Source: Achromobacter kerstersii
Lineage (GTDB): Bacteria > Pseudomonadota > Gammaproteobacteria > Burkholderiales > Burkholderiaceae_B
Length of the DNA: 64,000 bases
Direction of reading: 5' to 3'
Assembly: GCF_902859595.1 (NCBI RefSeq)
Contig: NZ_CADIJQ010000013.1
Location: forward strand, 1 to 64,000
Below the pieces are notes generated by a model. The model worked only from the letters and a program-made list of their open reading frames with translations. It was not told the origin of the DNA and made no database searches. Below, one piece after another: positions 1 through 8,899 of the stretch. Each line of letters begins with the position of its first letter. The first letter of the stretch is position 1. Made by a program: the position numbers and the translations under genes.

Positions 1-8
1 AGCCTGAA

Positions 9-255
9 ACTATAACACAACTTTTGCAGATTATGCAACCGGCTTTTGCCTAATTTGCATCCTATCTTGCAACCCCGCCGCTTTTGCTTTCGCGCTAGCT
101 TTGGCCCTGAACTCAGGGGCTGGTTACTGCTCAGGTGGCTAGCAATTTGATCCGGGTAAACCCTTGATCAACATCACCAGCCAAGCCCAAGACTATAGCA
201 CGATTTTTGCGGATTGTGCAACTGGCTTTTGCCTAATTTGCTGCAATCCTTGCAA
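9..255. repeat. Imperfect direct repeat of about 64 bp, two copies
   Basis: Copy one (9-73) and copy two (192-255) both begin ACTATA(A/G)CAC, run through TTTTGC(A/G)GATT(A/G)TGCAAC, share GGCTTTTGCCTAATTTGC exactly, and end in CTTGCAA. A third ACTATAGCACG lies at 389-399, followed about 30 bases later by CTTTTTGCAGA, as if a third copy had been interrupted. The boxes resemble -10 elements but no transcript is evident. Confidence 0.75.
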
Positions 256-395
256 TAACCGCTTGACTCTCATTTCTGATCGCTTCGCGGCAGACCTGGC
301 TCGTTTCCCCTTTTGGAGACCCTCGTTCGGCCTGTTGCGCTTGCCTTGCCTTCGCGGTTCAAAACTGTCTGAACTGCGAAGGAGCGAGACTATAG

Positions 396-412
396 CACGG
401 AAATTTTCCGTG
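396..412. repeat. Perfect 8-bp inverted repeat
   Basis: CACGGAAA at 396-403 and TTTCCGTG at 405-412 are exact reverse complements around one central T. The repeat overlaps the third ACTATAGCACG box. It could be an operator or a small hairpin. No target gene is obvious. Confidence 0.5.
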
Positions 413-608
413 TGCGCCCAAGATGACACCCTTTTTGCAGAAAGATGAAGTTTTTAGGGGACGCACCGAAGCCAGTACCCGCAATCCCAGCCGCATTGCC
501 TCAGCAGGCCCTTCCCACAGGGCACGCCCACGTTTGCCGGGGGGTTCTTCTCCACTCTATATATAGGAGGGTGCCAATTAAGTAGGCGCTAGGTAGGCGC
601 GCACTAAA

Positions 609-651
609 AGTTAGGGCTACTCCCCCTGCCAGTTAGGGCTACTCCCCTGCC
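609..651. repeat. Tandem 21-22 bp repeat
   Basis: AGTTAGGGCTACTCC is repeated head to tail: 609-630 (ending CCCTGCC) and 631-651 (one C shorter). The pair lies between two TATATA-cored sequences, CTCTATATATAGGA at 555-568 and the perfect palindrome CTCTATATATAGAG at 684-697. Confidence 0.7.
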
Positions 652-711
652 GAAACGCATCCGTTAGGCCCGCCTTATAGACCCTCTATATATAGAGATG
701 GCAAAAACCTT

Positions 712-1188
712 TCACAGCCTGAGCTCGGTGGTCTCCTTGATCTGCTGCAGCGCGAAGAAAGAGCGCATGTCGATGACCGCAGGGTGGCGCATCAACGTGT
801 CCATCGCGAATTTGGAGAAATGCGCCAAGTCAGCCACCTGAATGCGCAGCAGGTAGTCCATATCCCCCGACATGGCATAGCACTCAACCACTTCCGGCCA
901 AAGCTGCACGTCGCGGGCAAAGTCGCTCATGGGCGCATGGCTGGAGCCGCTATGTTTGTTCAATCGGATGTTCACGTAGGCAAGCAACCCCAGCCCGACC
1001 TTTTCTGCGTCGATCAGAGCCACGTACTTCTTGATGAAGCCTTTCTCTTCCAGGCGGCGAACCCGGCGCAGACAAGGGCTGGGCGAGAGCGAAACCCGGT
1101 CAGCCAGCTCCTGGTTACTGAGCCTGCCATCCCTCTGCAGCTCAGCCAAAATCCTTAGATCTGTCCGATCCAGCTCGATGTCAGACAT
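712..1188 (-). CDS. Lrp/AsnC family transcriptional regulator
   Basis: A 158-residue DNA-binding regulator starting MSDIELDRTDLRILAELQRDG. The first 60 residues form the AsnC winged helix-turn-helix (LSNQELADRVSLSPSPCLRR), followed by a RAM/AsnC effector domain with the usual GDMDYLLRI segment. An upstream in-frame ATG at 1218 would add ten residues unlike the family, so 1188 is chosen. The gene diverges from hppD, and paired inverted repeats lie between them, so it probably controls hppD and itself, with tyrosine or another aromatic amino acid as a plausible effector (inference). Confidence 0.9.
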   Translation of the reverse strand: MSDIELDRTDLRILAELQRDGRLSNQELADRVSLSPSPCLRRVRRLEEKGFIKKYVALIDAEKVGLGLLAYVNIRLNKHSGSSHAPMSDFARDVQLWPEVVECYAMSGDMDYLLRIQVADLAHFSKFAMDTLMRHPAVIDMRSFFALQQIKETTELRL

Positions 1189-1214
1189 TTTTAGCCCCAA
1201 ATTATTTATTGACG

Positions 1215-1248
1215 GCAATATTATTGCTCAATGGCGCATGTATTGAGC
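1215..1248. promoter_or_regulatory. Overlapping inverted repeats between lrp-like gene and hppD
   Basis: GCAATA-T-TATTGC at 1215-1227 is a perfect 13-bp palindrome. It overlaps GCTCAAT (1226-1232) paired with ATTGAGC (1242-1248) across nine bases. AT-cored palindromes of this size suit Lrp/AsnC proteins. The position, 27 bases upstream of the regulator start and about 100 upstream of hppD, suits control of both divergent genes. Confidence 0.6.
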
Positions 1249-1344
1249 CATCTTTGCAATTGTCTGCCTGCGCTTCCTTCCTACAATCTCCGTCTAGACT
1301 TGAAGAACAAGTCGTCCTGAAAAATGATGCAAGGGAGCAGACCT

Positions 1345-2457
1345 ATGAGCAGCGCTTTCCAACCCTGGGACAACCCGATGGGCACCGCCGGGTTCGAATT
1401 CATCGAGTACGCCGCGCCGGACCCCGCCGCGCTGCGCAAGGTGTTCGAGCTGCTGGGCTTCAAAGCCATCGCCAAGCATCGCCACAAGGATGTGACGCTA
1501 TACCGCCAAGGCGGTGTCAACTTCCTGATCAATGCCGAACCGGATTCTTTCGCTCAACGCTTCGCGCGCCTGCATGGCCCGTCGATCTGTGCGATTGGCT
1601 TTCGCGTGCAAGACGCCAATGCCGCGTATAAGCGCGCGCTCGAACTGGGCGCCTGGGGTTTCGACTCGCATAGCGGCCCGATGGAGCTGAACATTCCCGC
1701 CATCAAGGGCATTGGCGATTCGCTGATCTATCTGGTTGATCGCTGGACAGGCAAGGAAGGCCACGGCGGTATCGGCGATATCAGTATCTATGACGTCGAC
1801 TTCGTGCCGGTGGACCCGGGCAACGCGCAAGCTGACCTGAACCATCGCGGCGCCGGCTTGACGCTCGTGGACCACTTGACGCACAACGTCCACAAGGGCC
1901 GCATGGCCGAGTGGTCGGAGTTCTACGAACGCCTGTTCAATTTCCGCGAAGTGCGCTATTTCGATATCGAAGGCAAGGTAACGGGCGTCAAGTCGAAGGC
2001 CATGACCTCGCCGTGCGGCAACATCCGCATTCCGATCAACGAAGAAGGCACGGAAGAGAAAGGCCAGATCCAGGAGTATCTGGACCTGTACCGCGGCGAG
2101 GGCATTCAGCACATCGCCATGGCAACGGATGACATCTACAGCACGATTGAAGCCCTGCGCGAATCAGGCGTGGTGTTCCTGGACACGCCGGAAACGTACT
2201 ACGAGCTGCTGGATCGCCGCTTGCCCAACCATGGCGAAGACGTGGCGCGCTTGCAGAAGAACCGCATCCTGCTGGATGGCGCCCCCGGCGGCGGACTGCT
2301 CTTGCAGATCTTCACTGAAAATCAAATCGGGCCGATCTTCTTTGAGATCATCCAGCGCAAGGGCAACGACGGCTTTGGTGAAGGTAACTTCAAGGCGCTG
2401 TTCGAGTCGATCGAACTGGACCAGATGCGCCGCGGCGTCGTGAAGACAGTCGAGTAA
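1345..2457 (+). CDS. hppD: 4-hydroxyphenylpyruvate dioxygenase
   Basis: A 370-residue Fe(II) dioxygenase converting 4-hydroxyphenylpyruvate to homogentisate in tyrosine and phenylalanine catabolism. Two glyoxalase-fold halves are seen. The metal ligands fit the family: His in LVDHLTHNV, His in [11 protein letters not shown] and Glu in [12 protein letters not shown] near the C-terminus. A start at 1324 is possible, but AAGGGAG at 1331-1337 sits seven bases before the ATG at 1345 ([11 protein letters not shown]), which decides the start. Homogentisate-pathway genes are not adjacent. A clear terminator follows. Confidence 0.96.
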   Translation: MSSAFQPWDNPMGTAGFEFIEYAAPDPAALRKVFELLGFKAIAKHRHKDVTLYRQGGVNFLINAEPDSFAQRFARLHGPSICAIGFRVQDANAAYKRALELGAWGFDSHSGPMELNIPAIKGIGDSLIYLVDRWTGKEGHGGIGDISIYDVDFVPVDPGNAQADLNHRGAGLTLVDHLTHNVHKGRMAEWSEFYERLFNFREVRYFDIEGKVTGVKSKAMTSPCGNIRIPINEEGTEEKGQIQEYLDLYRGEGIQHIAMATDDIYSTIEALRESGVVFLDTPETYYELLDRRLPNHGEDVARLQKNRILLDGAPGGGLLLQIFTENQIGPIFFEIIQRKGNDGFGEGNFKALFESIELDQMRRGVVKTVE

Positions 2458-2507
2458 GGACTTCCCCCGCCAGCGCTCGGTGCTCGGGCATCGGCGCTGG
2501 CTTTGAT

Positions 2508-2534
2508 ACCTCACCTGGTGGTGAGGTTTTTTTT
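2508..2534 (+). terminator. Rho-independent terminator of hppD
   Basis: An 8-bp stem (ACCTCACC at 2508-2515 with GGTGAGGT at 2520-2527), a four-base loop and a run of eight T residues, 50 bases after the hppD stop. It also separates hppD from the convergent msrA. Confidence 0.9.
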
Positions 2535-2565
2535 GCCCGCTCGAAACCGAACGAGCAAACCGGAC

Positions 2566-3120
2566 TCAACGCGTCAGGCGGTCCTGGAATTGCTTGCGAA
2601 ACTTGGCGACCTTGGGCGCGATCACGAACTGGCAATAGCCCTGCTCGGGATGCAGCGCGAAGTAGTTGCTGTGATAGTCCTCGGCCTGCCAGAACTTGGC
2701 GGGCGCCAGCAGCTTCGTGACGATCGGCGCGTCGTAAACCTGTTGCGCCTCGACCTCGGCAATGACGGCTTCCGCTTGCTCGCGCTGCGACTCGTTCTGC
2801 CAGAAGATCGCCGACTCGTACTGCGGGCCGATGTCATTGCCTTGACGACCCGGCGTGGTGGGGTCGTGCGTGGCGAAGAAGACGCGCAGCAGATCGCTGA
2901 ACGACAACTCGGCAGGATCGAATTCCACACGGGCGACTTCGATGTGGCCGGTGTCCTTGCCGCACACCTGTTCGTAGCTGGGATTGTCGACGTGCCCGCC
3001 GCTATAGCCGGGCAGCACGCTTTTGACGCCCCGCAGATCAGTGAAGACCGCTTCAACGCACCAGAAGCAGCCGCCGCCAAGAACGGCGACTTCGTTGCCC
3101 GGAGAGGGTTGTTCTGCCAT
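2566..3120 (-). CDS. msrA: Peptide-methionine (S)-S-oxide reductase MsrA
   Basis: A 184-residue enzyme that reduces methionine-S-sulfoxide in proteins and free methionine. The catalytic GGGCFWCVEAVF motif is near residue 20, followed by GYSGGHVDNPSYEQVC, TGHIEVARVEFDP and the FFATHDPTTPGRQGNDIGPQYES block diagnostic of MsrA. The start at 3120 (MAEQPSPGN) has AAAGGAA upstream. A longer in-frame start at 3174 would add 18 residues outside the domain. No msrB is adjacent. Confidence 0.96.
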   Translation of the reverse strand: MAEQPSPGNEVAVLGGGCFWCVEAVFTDLRGVKSVLPGYSGGHVDNPSYEQVCGKDTGHIEVARVEFDPAELSFSDLLRVFFATHDPTTPGRQGNDIGPQYESAIFWQNESQREQAEAVIAEVEAQQVYDAPIVTKLLAPAKFWQAEDYHSNYFALHPEQGYCQFVIAPKVAKFRKQFQDRLTR

Positions 3121-3196
3121 GACGATTCCTTTCTTGTAGTCGGCCGCTACCTGCGGCCGGCGCCCCGGCTTCATGCACGGGGCATAGAGAATAAGG

Positions 3197-3515
3197 CTAC
3201 TGCTTGGGCGGTGCCAGCGACAAGATCCATTCGGCTAACAGCCGGGCGTCTTCCTGGCTGACGTGCGTCTGGGCGGGCATGGGCACGGCGCCCCACGCGC
3301 CCCGGCCGCCCCCTCGGATTTTGCCCGCCAGGTAGTCCACCATGGCGTCGCCCTGCCCTGCATAACGTTCCGCCACGCCCTTCAACGGCGGACCCACGCG
3401 CTTGATTTCCACTTGGTGGCAGGCCATACAGGCTTTGCTCTTGGCCAGATCCAGGCCAGTGGTTTGCGCATGGACCGCGCCAGCGCTCATGACGCCGGCC
3501 ACGGCCAGCCACACA

Positions 3516-3532
<17 letters not shown>
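3197..3532 (-). CDS. Small periplasmic class I cytochrome c
   Basis: A 111-residue protein with a signal peptide (hydrophobic [16 protein letters not shown], cleavage after AHA-like VHA) and one haem c site, Cys35-x-x-Cys38-His39. The distal Met is probably in [11 protein letters not shown]. Size and motif spacing match cytochrome c551/c5-like electron carriers. Its start codon lies 17 bases inside the 3' end of ilvD, so translation is probably coupled to ilvD although no metabolic link is known. The electron partners are unknown. Confidence 0.88.
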
Positions 3533-5201
<1,669 letters not shown>

Positions 5202-5333
5202 GGTCTGTCTCTCCTGTCGGCCGTCGGGGCGCGGACATGGCGAACGCACCCGGGAAGCTGGCTCGCTTGCATGCATGCGAATCTTCAGTGCTCGCCGGTT
5301 ATTATCATTCAACTTTATTGTGTCGGGCAGAAC

Positions 5334-6122
5334 ATGCTGCAATATCCAAAATTCGACCCCGTAGCCTTGCAGATCGGGCCGCTGGCCATCCACTGGTACG
5401 GGCTGATGTATCTGGCGGGATTCGCCCTGGTGTACGTGCTGGGCCGCCGTCGCATCACCAGCGGCCACACCACTTCACTAAATGTGAAGGATCTTGAAGA
5501 CCTGATCTTCTATAGCGTGCTGGGCGTGGTGTTGGGCGGCCGGCTGGGCTATGTGCTGTTCTACAAGCCGTCGTATTACCTGGCCCATCCGCTGGAAGTC
5601 GCGTATTTGTGGCAAGGCGGGATGTCGTTCCATGGCGGCCTGATCGGCGTGATCGTCGTCATGCTGCTGTTCGCACGCAAGAAGAAGCTGCCCTTTTTTG
5701 CAATCAGCGATTTCATTGCGCCGCTGATTCCGCTGGGCTTGGGATTCGGCCGCCTGGGCAACTTCATCAACGGTGAACTGTGGGGCCGCCCCACCGACGT
5801 GCCGTGGGCGATGGTGTTCCCGGACAGCGGCGACGGGCTCGCGCGCCATCCGTCTCAGCTGTATGAGCTGGGTCTGGAAGGCATTGTGCTGTTTGTGCTG
5901 CTTTGGTGGTTTTCGAGCAAGCCGCGTCCGCTGGGACAAGTGAGCGGGCTTTTCCTGATGGGATACGGAACGTTCCGCTTCCTGGTGGAATTCACTCGCG
6001 AGCCCGACAACTTCCTGGGTCTGCTCGCGGGTGGTTTGAGCATGGGACAGTGGCTGTCCCTGCCGATGGTCGCCTTGGGCGCCATCATGTTCAGTCTTAC
6101 TGCAAAACGATCGTCCCGTTGA
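5334..6122 (+). CDS. lgt: Phosphatidylglycerol:prolipoprotein diacylglyceryl transferase
   Basis: A 262-residue multispanning inner-membrane enzyme that adds diacylglycerol to the lipobox cysteine of prolipoproteins. Seen are [22 protein letters not shown] (essential His region), the Lgt signature [31 protein letters not shown] and [14 protein letters not shown]. The start [15 protein letters not shown] matches the family. The long upstream in-frame extension is the antisense of ilvD and is rejected. The 3' end overlaps the convergent SIMPL gene by 26 bases. Confidence 0.97.
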   Translation: MLQYPKFDPVALQIGPLAIHWYGLMYLAGFALVYVLGRRRITSGHTTSLNVKDLEDLIFYSVLGVVLGGRLGYVLFYKPSYYLAHPLEVAYLWQGGMSFHGGLIGVIVVMLLFARKKKLPFFAISDFIAPLIPLGLGFGRLGNFINGELWGRPTDVPWAMVFPDSGDGLARHPSQLYELGLEGIVLFVLLWWFSSKPRPLGQVSGLFLMGYGTFRFLVEFTREPDNFLGLLAGGLSMGQWLSLPMVALGAIMFSLTAKRSSR

Positions 6123-6858
6123 CGGCGATGCTGACCGTGACGTCTCCCGCTTCCAGCGGGACGTCCGGGCTGTAGCCGCCAGAGGCGTCCTTGGCCATGG
6201 CTGCGGCGCCCATCATGCGCGGCATCGGCATCGGGCCGCCCGAACCGCCGAGTTCCAATTTGGACAAGCGGTAGCCTGAAAAGCCGAACGCATTGGCTGC
6301 GGCCAGTGCGCGGTCCTTGAAGGCCTGCGCGGCTTCTTTCAGCAGCTTGCGTTCTTCGGCTTCGCGCGCTTCGCGCGACAGCGAGAAGCTGATGTTCGAA
6401 ATGGCGGTCTTGTCCGACAGCTTGGACGCCAGCGCGGCGGCCGCTTCGAAGTCCTTCGATTCCAGAACGATTTCGCCCTGGCCACGCCAGGAGCCGATCT
6501 TCCCCTTGCTATTGGTGTTCGGCCAGACGTTGTAGCCGCCGGTGCGAACCTCCACGCCCTTGGTGTCGCGCGCGCGCTTGACGGCGTCGTCCAATGCGGC
6601 CGTCAACTTCTTGCCTGCGGCCGGCTGATCCGGCGCCTCGACTTCCGCCGACAGCGAAATACGGACGGTGTCCTGCTTGACCTCGGACGACGCAGTCGCC
6701 TGCAACGTCATTTCGGGTGAGCGGTTCGTGGACGATTCCGTGGCGGCTGGCGCGGTGGCCGGCGTTTGCGCATAGACGGGTTGAACGGCGGCAATGGCGG
6801 CCACGGCTGCGCACGCTGCGCCGAGTTTCGTCAGCGAAAAAACAGGGTGTTTGAACAT
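6097..6858 (-). CDS. SIMPL (DUF541) domain periplasmic protein
   Basis: A 253-residue exported protein. The N-terminal signal peptide ([20 protein letters not shown]) is followed by the SIMPL domain from about residue 48, including [20 protein letters not shown] and a C-terminal [15 protein letters not shown] strand. The family is periplasmic or outer-membrane associated, linked in some bacteria to oxidative stress, and has no known catalytic activity. AGGACC precedes the start. It converges with lgt. Confidence 0.9.
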   Translation of the reverse strand: MFKHPVFSLTKLGAACAAVAAIAAVQPVYAQTPATAPAATESSTNRSPEMTLQATASSEVKQDTVRISLSAEVEAPDQPAAGKKLTAALDDAVKRARDTKGVEVRTGGYNVWPNTNSKGKIGSWRGQGEIVLESKDFEAAAALASKLSDKTAISNISFSLSREAREAEERKLLKEAAQAFKDRALAAANAFGFSGYRLSKLELGGSGGPMPMPRMMGAAAMAKDASGGYSPDVPLEAGDVTVSIAVNGTIVLQ

Positions 6859-6963
6859 GGACTGGTCCTAGGAGGGAGGACTAAAGGAAAAAACCAGGGG
6901 GGAGGAAGAGCGGAGGGAGAGATGAGGTGCCCGGCGCGGACCTGCGCTAATGGCAGGCCCGCT

Positions 6964-7122
6964 GGGTAAATGCCCCGCCTGTGCCGTCAAGGCCGGCATC
7001 TCGAACCCTAGGGTAAGAGGTGGTCGCGTTCCGCGGAGCGTCGGGTTCGTCTACGAGAGACGATCACTCCAGCTCCACACTCCCGCAACCATATGCCGAA
7101 AGCATAGGTTCAGAGAATGTAT
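6964..7122 (-). ncRNA. ssrS: Probable 6S RNA, ends approximate
   Basis: This gene-free stretch directly downstream of zapA is where ssrS lies in many proteobacteria. On the minus strand it begins near ATTCTCTGAACC. A stem can be drawn between GGTTCAGAGA (plus strand 7107-7116) and TCTCGAACC (6999-7007), with inner pairing of TCGTCT with AGACGA at the apex and a GCTCCGCGG segment as in E. coli 6S. The 3' end is uncertain: the outer stem closes near 6999, but conserved-looking sequence continues to about 6964. The call rests on synteny and hand folding. Confidence 0.55.
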
Positions 7123-7182
7123 GGCCTAGTCACGAACACGGCAGGGACAAACTGAAAATTCTTGAATACAGCTTATGAACGG

Positions 7183-7494
7183 TCAGAGCAGTTTTTCCTG
7201 ACCCGACAAGGCGTCATCGAGTACTGCGTTCATGTCCTCAATTCTACGCTTGAAGTCGCCGACCGCCAAACCGCCTAGCGGACCGTCGGGTGCTTTCATG
7301 GCAAGAAGCTCGCCTGCGACCTGCAAAGCAGCCATCACGGCGATGCGTTCGTTGCTGGAAATCTTGCCGGTGCCTTGAATGCGCAACATCAGTTGATCGA
7401 CGTGGCGCACGGCGGCCATCAGCGTGGGCTTCTCTTCAGCGGAGCAGGCCAGGGAATAGTCGCGCCCCAGGATGGTGACATCTACGCGTTCCAT
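7183..7494 (-). CDS. zapA: Cell division protein ZapA
   Basis: A 103-residue FtsZ-associated protein that bundles FtsZ filaments at the Z ring. The N-terminus MERVDVTILGRDYSLACSAEE is the ZapA head, followed by the AAVRHVDQLMLRIQGTGK segment and a helical coiled-coil half (NERIAVMAALQVAGELLAMK). Its ATG overlaps the stop of the upstream coiled-coil gene (TAATG), so the two are translationally coupled. The candidate 6S RNA follows. Confidence 0.93.
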   Translation of the reverse strand: MERVDVTILGRDYSLACSAEEKPTLMAAVRHVDQLMLRIQGTGKISSNERIAVMAALQVAGELLAMKAPDGPLGGLAVGDFKRRIEDMNAVLDDALSGQEKLL

Positions 7495-7940
7495 TAGTGT
7501 TGCTCTCCAGACGGTGCGCCCGGCAGACGGGCCAGCACGGCGTCGATGCGCTCGCGGGCTGCGGCGGCGGCCACGCGCAAGCGCTGTAATTCGGTGTCGC
7601 GGGATTGCAGGTTGCCCTGCAACTCGGTTTCTCGTGCCGAGAAACGCGATTCAAGCGATTGACGTTCAGTGGCTTCGCGAGCGAGCTGTTCACGCAGGGC
7701 GACTTCGGCCTGCTGTGCCTGCTCGAGCATCGCGGTGACCGCGCCGTCGTGATCTTGAAGCTTGCTTTTCAGCGTGACGATTTCAGCCTCGCGCTCGGCG
7801 GCGCGCTGCTTGAGCACGCGCTGCTCAGCTTCGAAGTCATTCAGGCGGAGGCGCAACGCGTCACGCTCTGCGTGGAGTTGGCGGGTGCGTTGCACCAGTT
7901 GCCCGATTCGGGCGGCGAGTTGGTCTAGATCTTGCAGCAT
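7494..7940 (-). CDS. Coiled-coil protein upstream of zapA (ZapB-like position)
   Basis: A 148-residue, almost wholly helical protein rich in Glu, Gln, Arg and Ala, with heptad-like spacing through about residues 5-125 (IGQLVQRTRQLHAERDALRL). No enzyme motif, signal peptide or membrane segment is seen. The TAATG overlap with zapA suggests a role at the divisome, as for the short coiled-coil genes that precede zapA in other proteobacteria. MLQDLDQL at 7940 is taken as the start; an in-frame extension to 7988 is possible. Confidence 0.8.
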   Translation of the reverse strand: MLQDLDQLAARIGQLVQRTRQLHAERDALRLRLNDFEAEQRVLKQRAAEREAEIVTLKSKLQDHDGAVTAMLEQAQQAEVALREQLAREATERQSLESRFSARETELQGNLQSRDTELQRLRVAAAAARERIDAVLARLPGAPSGEQH

Positions 7941-8317
7941 GGGCGCTATCGTAAACCATCCTGAGTTGAACCGGGCCTCTTCACGCAAGGTGAGAAACCC
8001 GGCAATATTCAGTAGGAAATACGGTTGTGATTTCGGGCGGCGCGAGGCTAACCGATTCCGGCCCCTGAAGAAAAGTCCCCCTCCTCCAAATTCCCCGCAT
8101 CCGGCCGATCTGGCTTTCGCATTTCTTTCTATAAACTTTCACTTAGCTTTCAAAAAACCCTCAAACCCGCTGCGAGGTTACATCTGGGGGTCGGGAGTTC
8201 CCGAATTCTAGGGAAAACCCCAGCCTTTCACCGAGCTTACAGGGTTTGCAGCGTGGCAGGCGTCCATTACCATTCGCCCTTTCAAGAAACCACGCCGTCG
8301 CTTTCAGAATAACTAAT
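7941..8317. other. Intergenic region upstream of tctBA with structured segment
   Basis: No gene is seen. The stretch 8184-8222 can fold: CTGGGG pairs with CCCCAG at its ends, and inside it TCGGGA-GT-TCCCGA (8191-8204) is a perfect hairpin. A plausible promoter is TTGCAG (8246-8251), 16 bases, TACCAT (8268-8273), just before the terminator-like hairpin at 8318. The flanking genes diverge from this region. Confidence 0.5.
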
Positions 8318-8339
8318 GGCACCCCGAAGTGCCTTTTTT
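8318..8339 (+). terminator. Terminator-like hairpin in the tctBA leader
   Basis: GGCAC (8318-8322) pairs with GTGCC (8329-8333), followed by six T residues. No gene lies upstream on this strand, so it should end a short RNA or act as an attenuator 80 bases before the tctB start. Confidence 0.65.
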
Positions 8340-8421
8340 GTGCCTGTCACTCGCCTTTCGGCGGGTCCCATCCGGCTACAAACTTTTTTATCTACATGCT
8401 GTAAACAGGAGCCAACCAATC

Positions 8422-8886
8422 ATGCAGCTACGCAATCGACAGGACTTCTGGTCTGGGGTGATGTTCATCGCCCTTGGACTGGGATTCGCCTGGCAAGCCA
8501 GCAGCTACCAAATGGGTACTGCCGCCCGAATGGGCCCAGGGTACTTTCCTTTCTGGCTAGGCATTGTTCTGGCTTTGCTGGGCGCCATCGTGCTGCTTGG
8601 CTCGCTTTCCAAGAAAGCGCACGAAACGCATGTCGACAAGTTCGACTGGCGCATTGTTTTTCTCGTCGTGGGTTCGGTGGTGTTGTACGGCTTCATCCTC
8701 AAGCCGCTGGGCATCTACCTTTCGGTATTCATCCTGGTTGTCGTAAGCAGCCTGGCCAGCCATGAGTTCAGCCTGAAGGTCGCCGTCGCCAACGCGATCT
8801 TCCTGGTGGTGTTCTCGTATCTGGCATTCGTCAAGGGGCTGGGGCTGATCTTCCCGCTGTGGCCGTCCTTTCTGGGCATGAACTAA
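8422..8886 (+). CDS. tctB: Tripartite tricarboxylate transporter small subunit TctB
   Basis: A 154-residue membrane protein with four predicted transmembrane segments and the family pattern near the N-terminus (FWSGVMFIALGLGFAW, then ARMGPGYFPFWLG). TctB is the small membrane subunit of TTT carboxylate uptake systems, which also need TctA and a periplasmic binding protein. AGGAG at 8407-8411 supports this ATG. tctA follows 13 bases later. No TctC/Bug binding-protein gene is next to it, so the substrate is unknown. Confidence 0.9.
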   Translation: MQLRNRQDFWSGVMFIALGLGFAWQASSYQMGTAARMGPGYFPFWLGIVLALLGAIVLLGSLSKKAHETHVDKFDWRIVFLVVGSVVLYGFILKPLGIYLSVFILVVVSSLASHEFSLKVAVANAIFLVVFSYLAFVKGLGLIFPLWPSFLGMN

Positions 8887-8899
8887 GGAGCAACCGGTC

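Larger units (their letters stand above)
1..711. other. Gene-free region with dispersed short repeats
   Basis: No convincing gene is present. The open frames here have no ribosome site, no recognisable product, and lie in DNA with different base use from the flanking genes. The region contains an imperfect direct repeat (9-73 and 192-255), a third copy of its first 11 bases at 389, an 8-bp inverted repeat at 396-412, a tandem 21-22-bp repeat at 609-651 and two TATATA palindromes. It forms the downstream flank of the Lrp-type gene that starts at 1188 on the minus strand. Confidence 0.7.

Noticed and set aside
164-448. 94-codon frame in the repeat region
   Set aside because: No ribosome site, Cys-rich odd product, overlaps a direct repeat; not conserved in any family I know.
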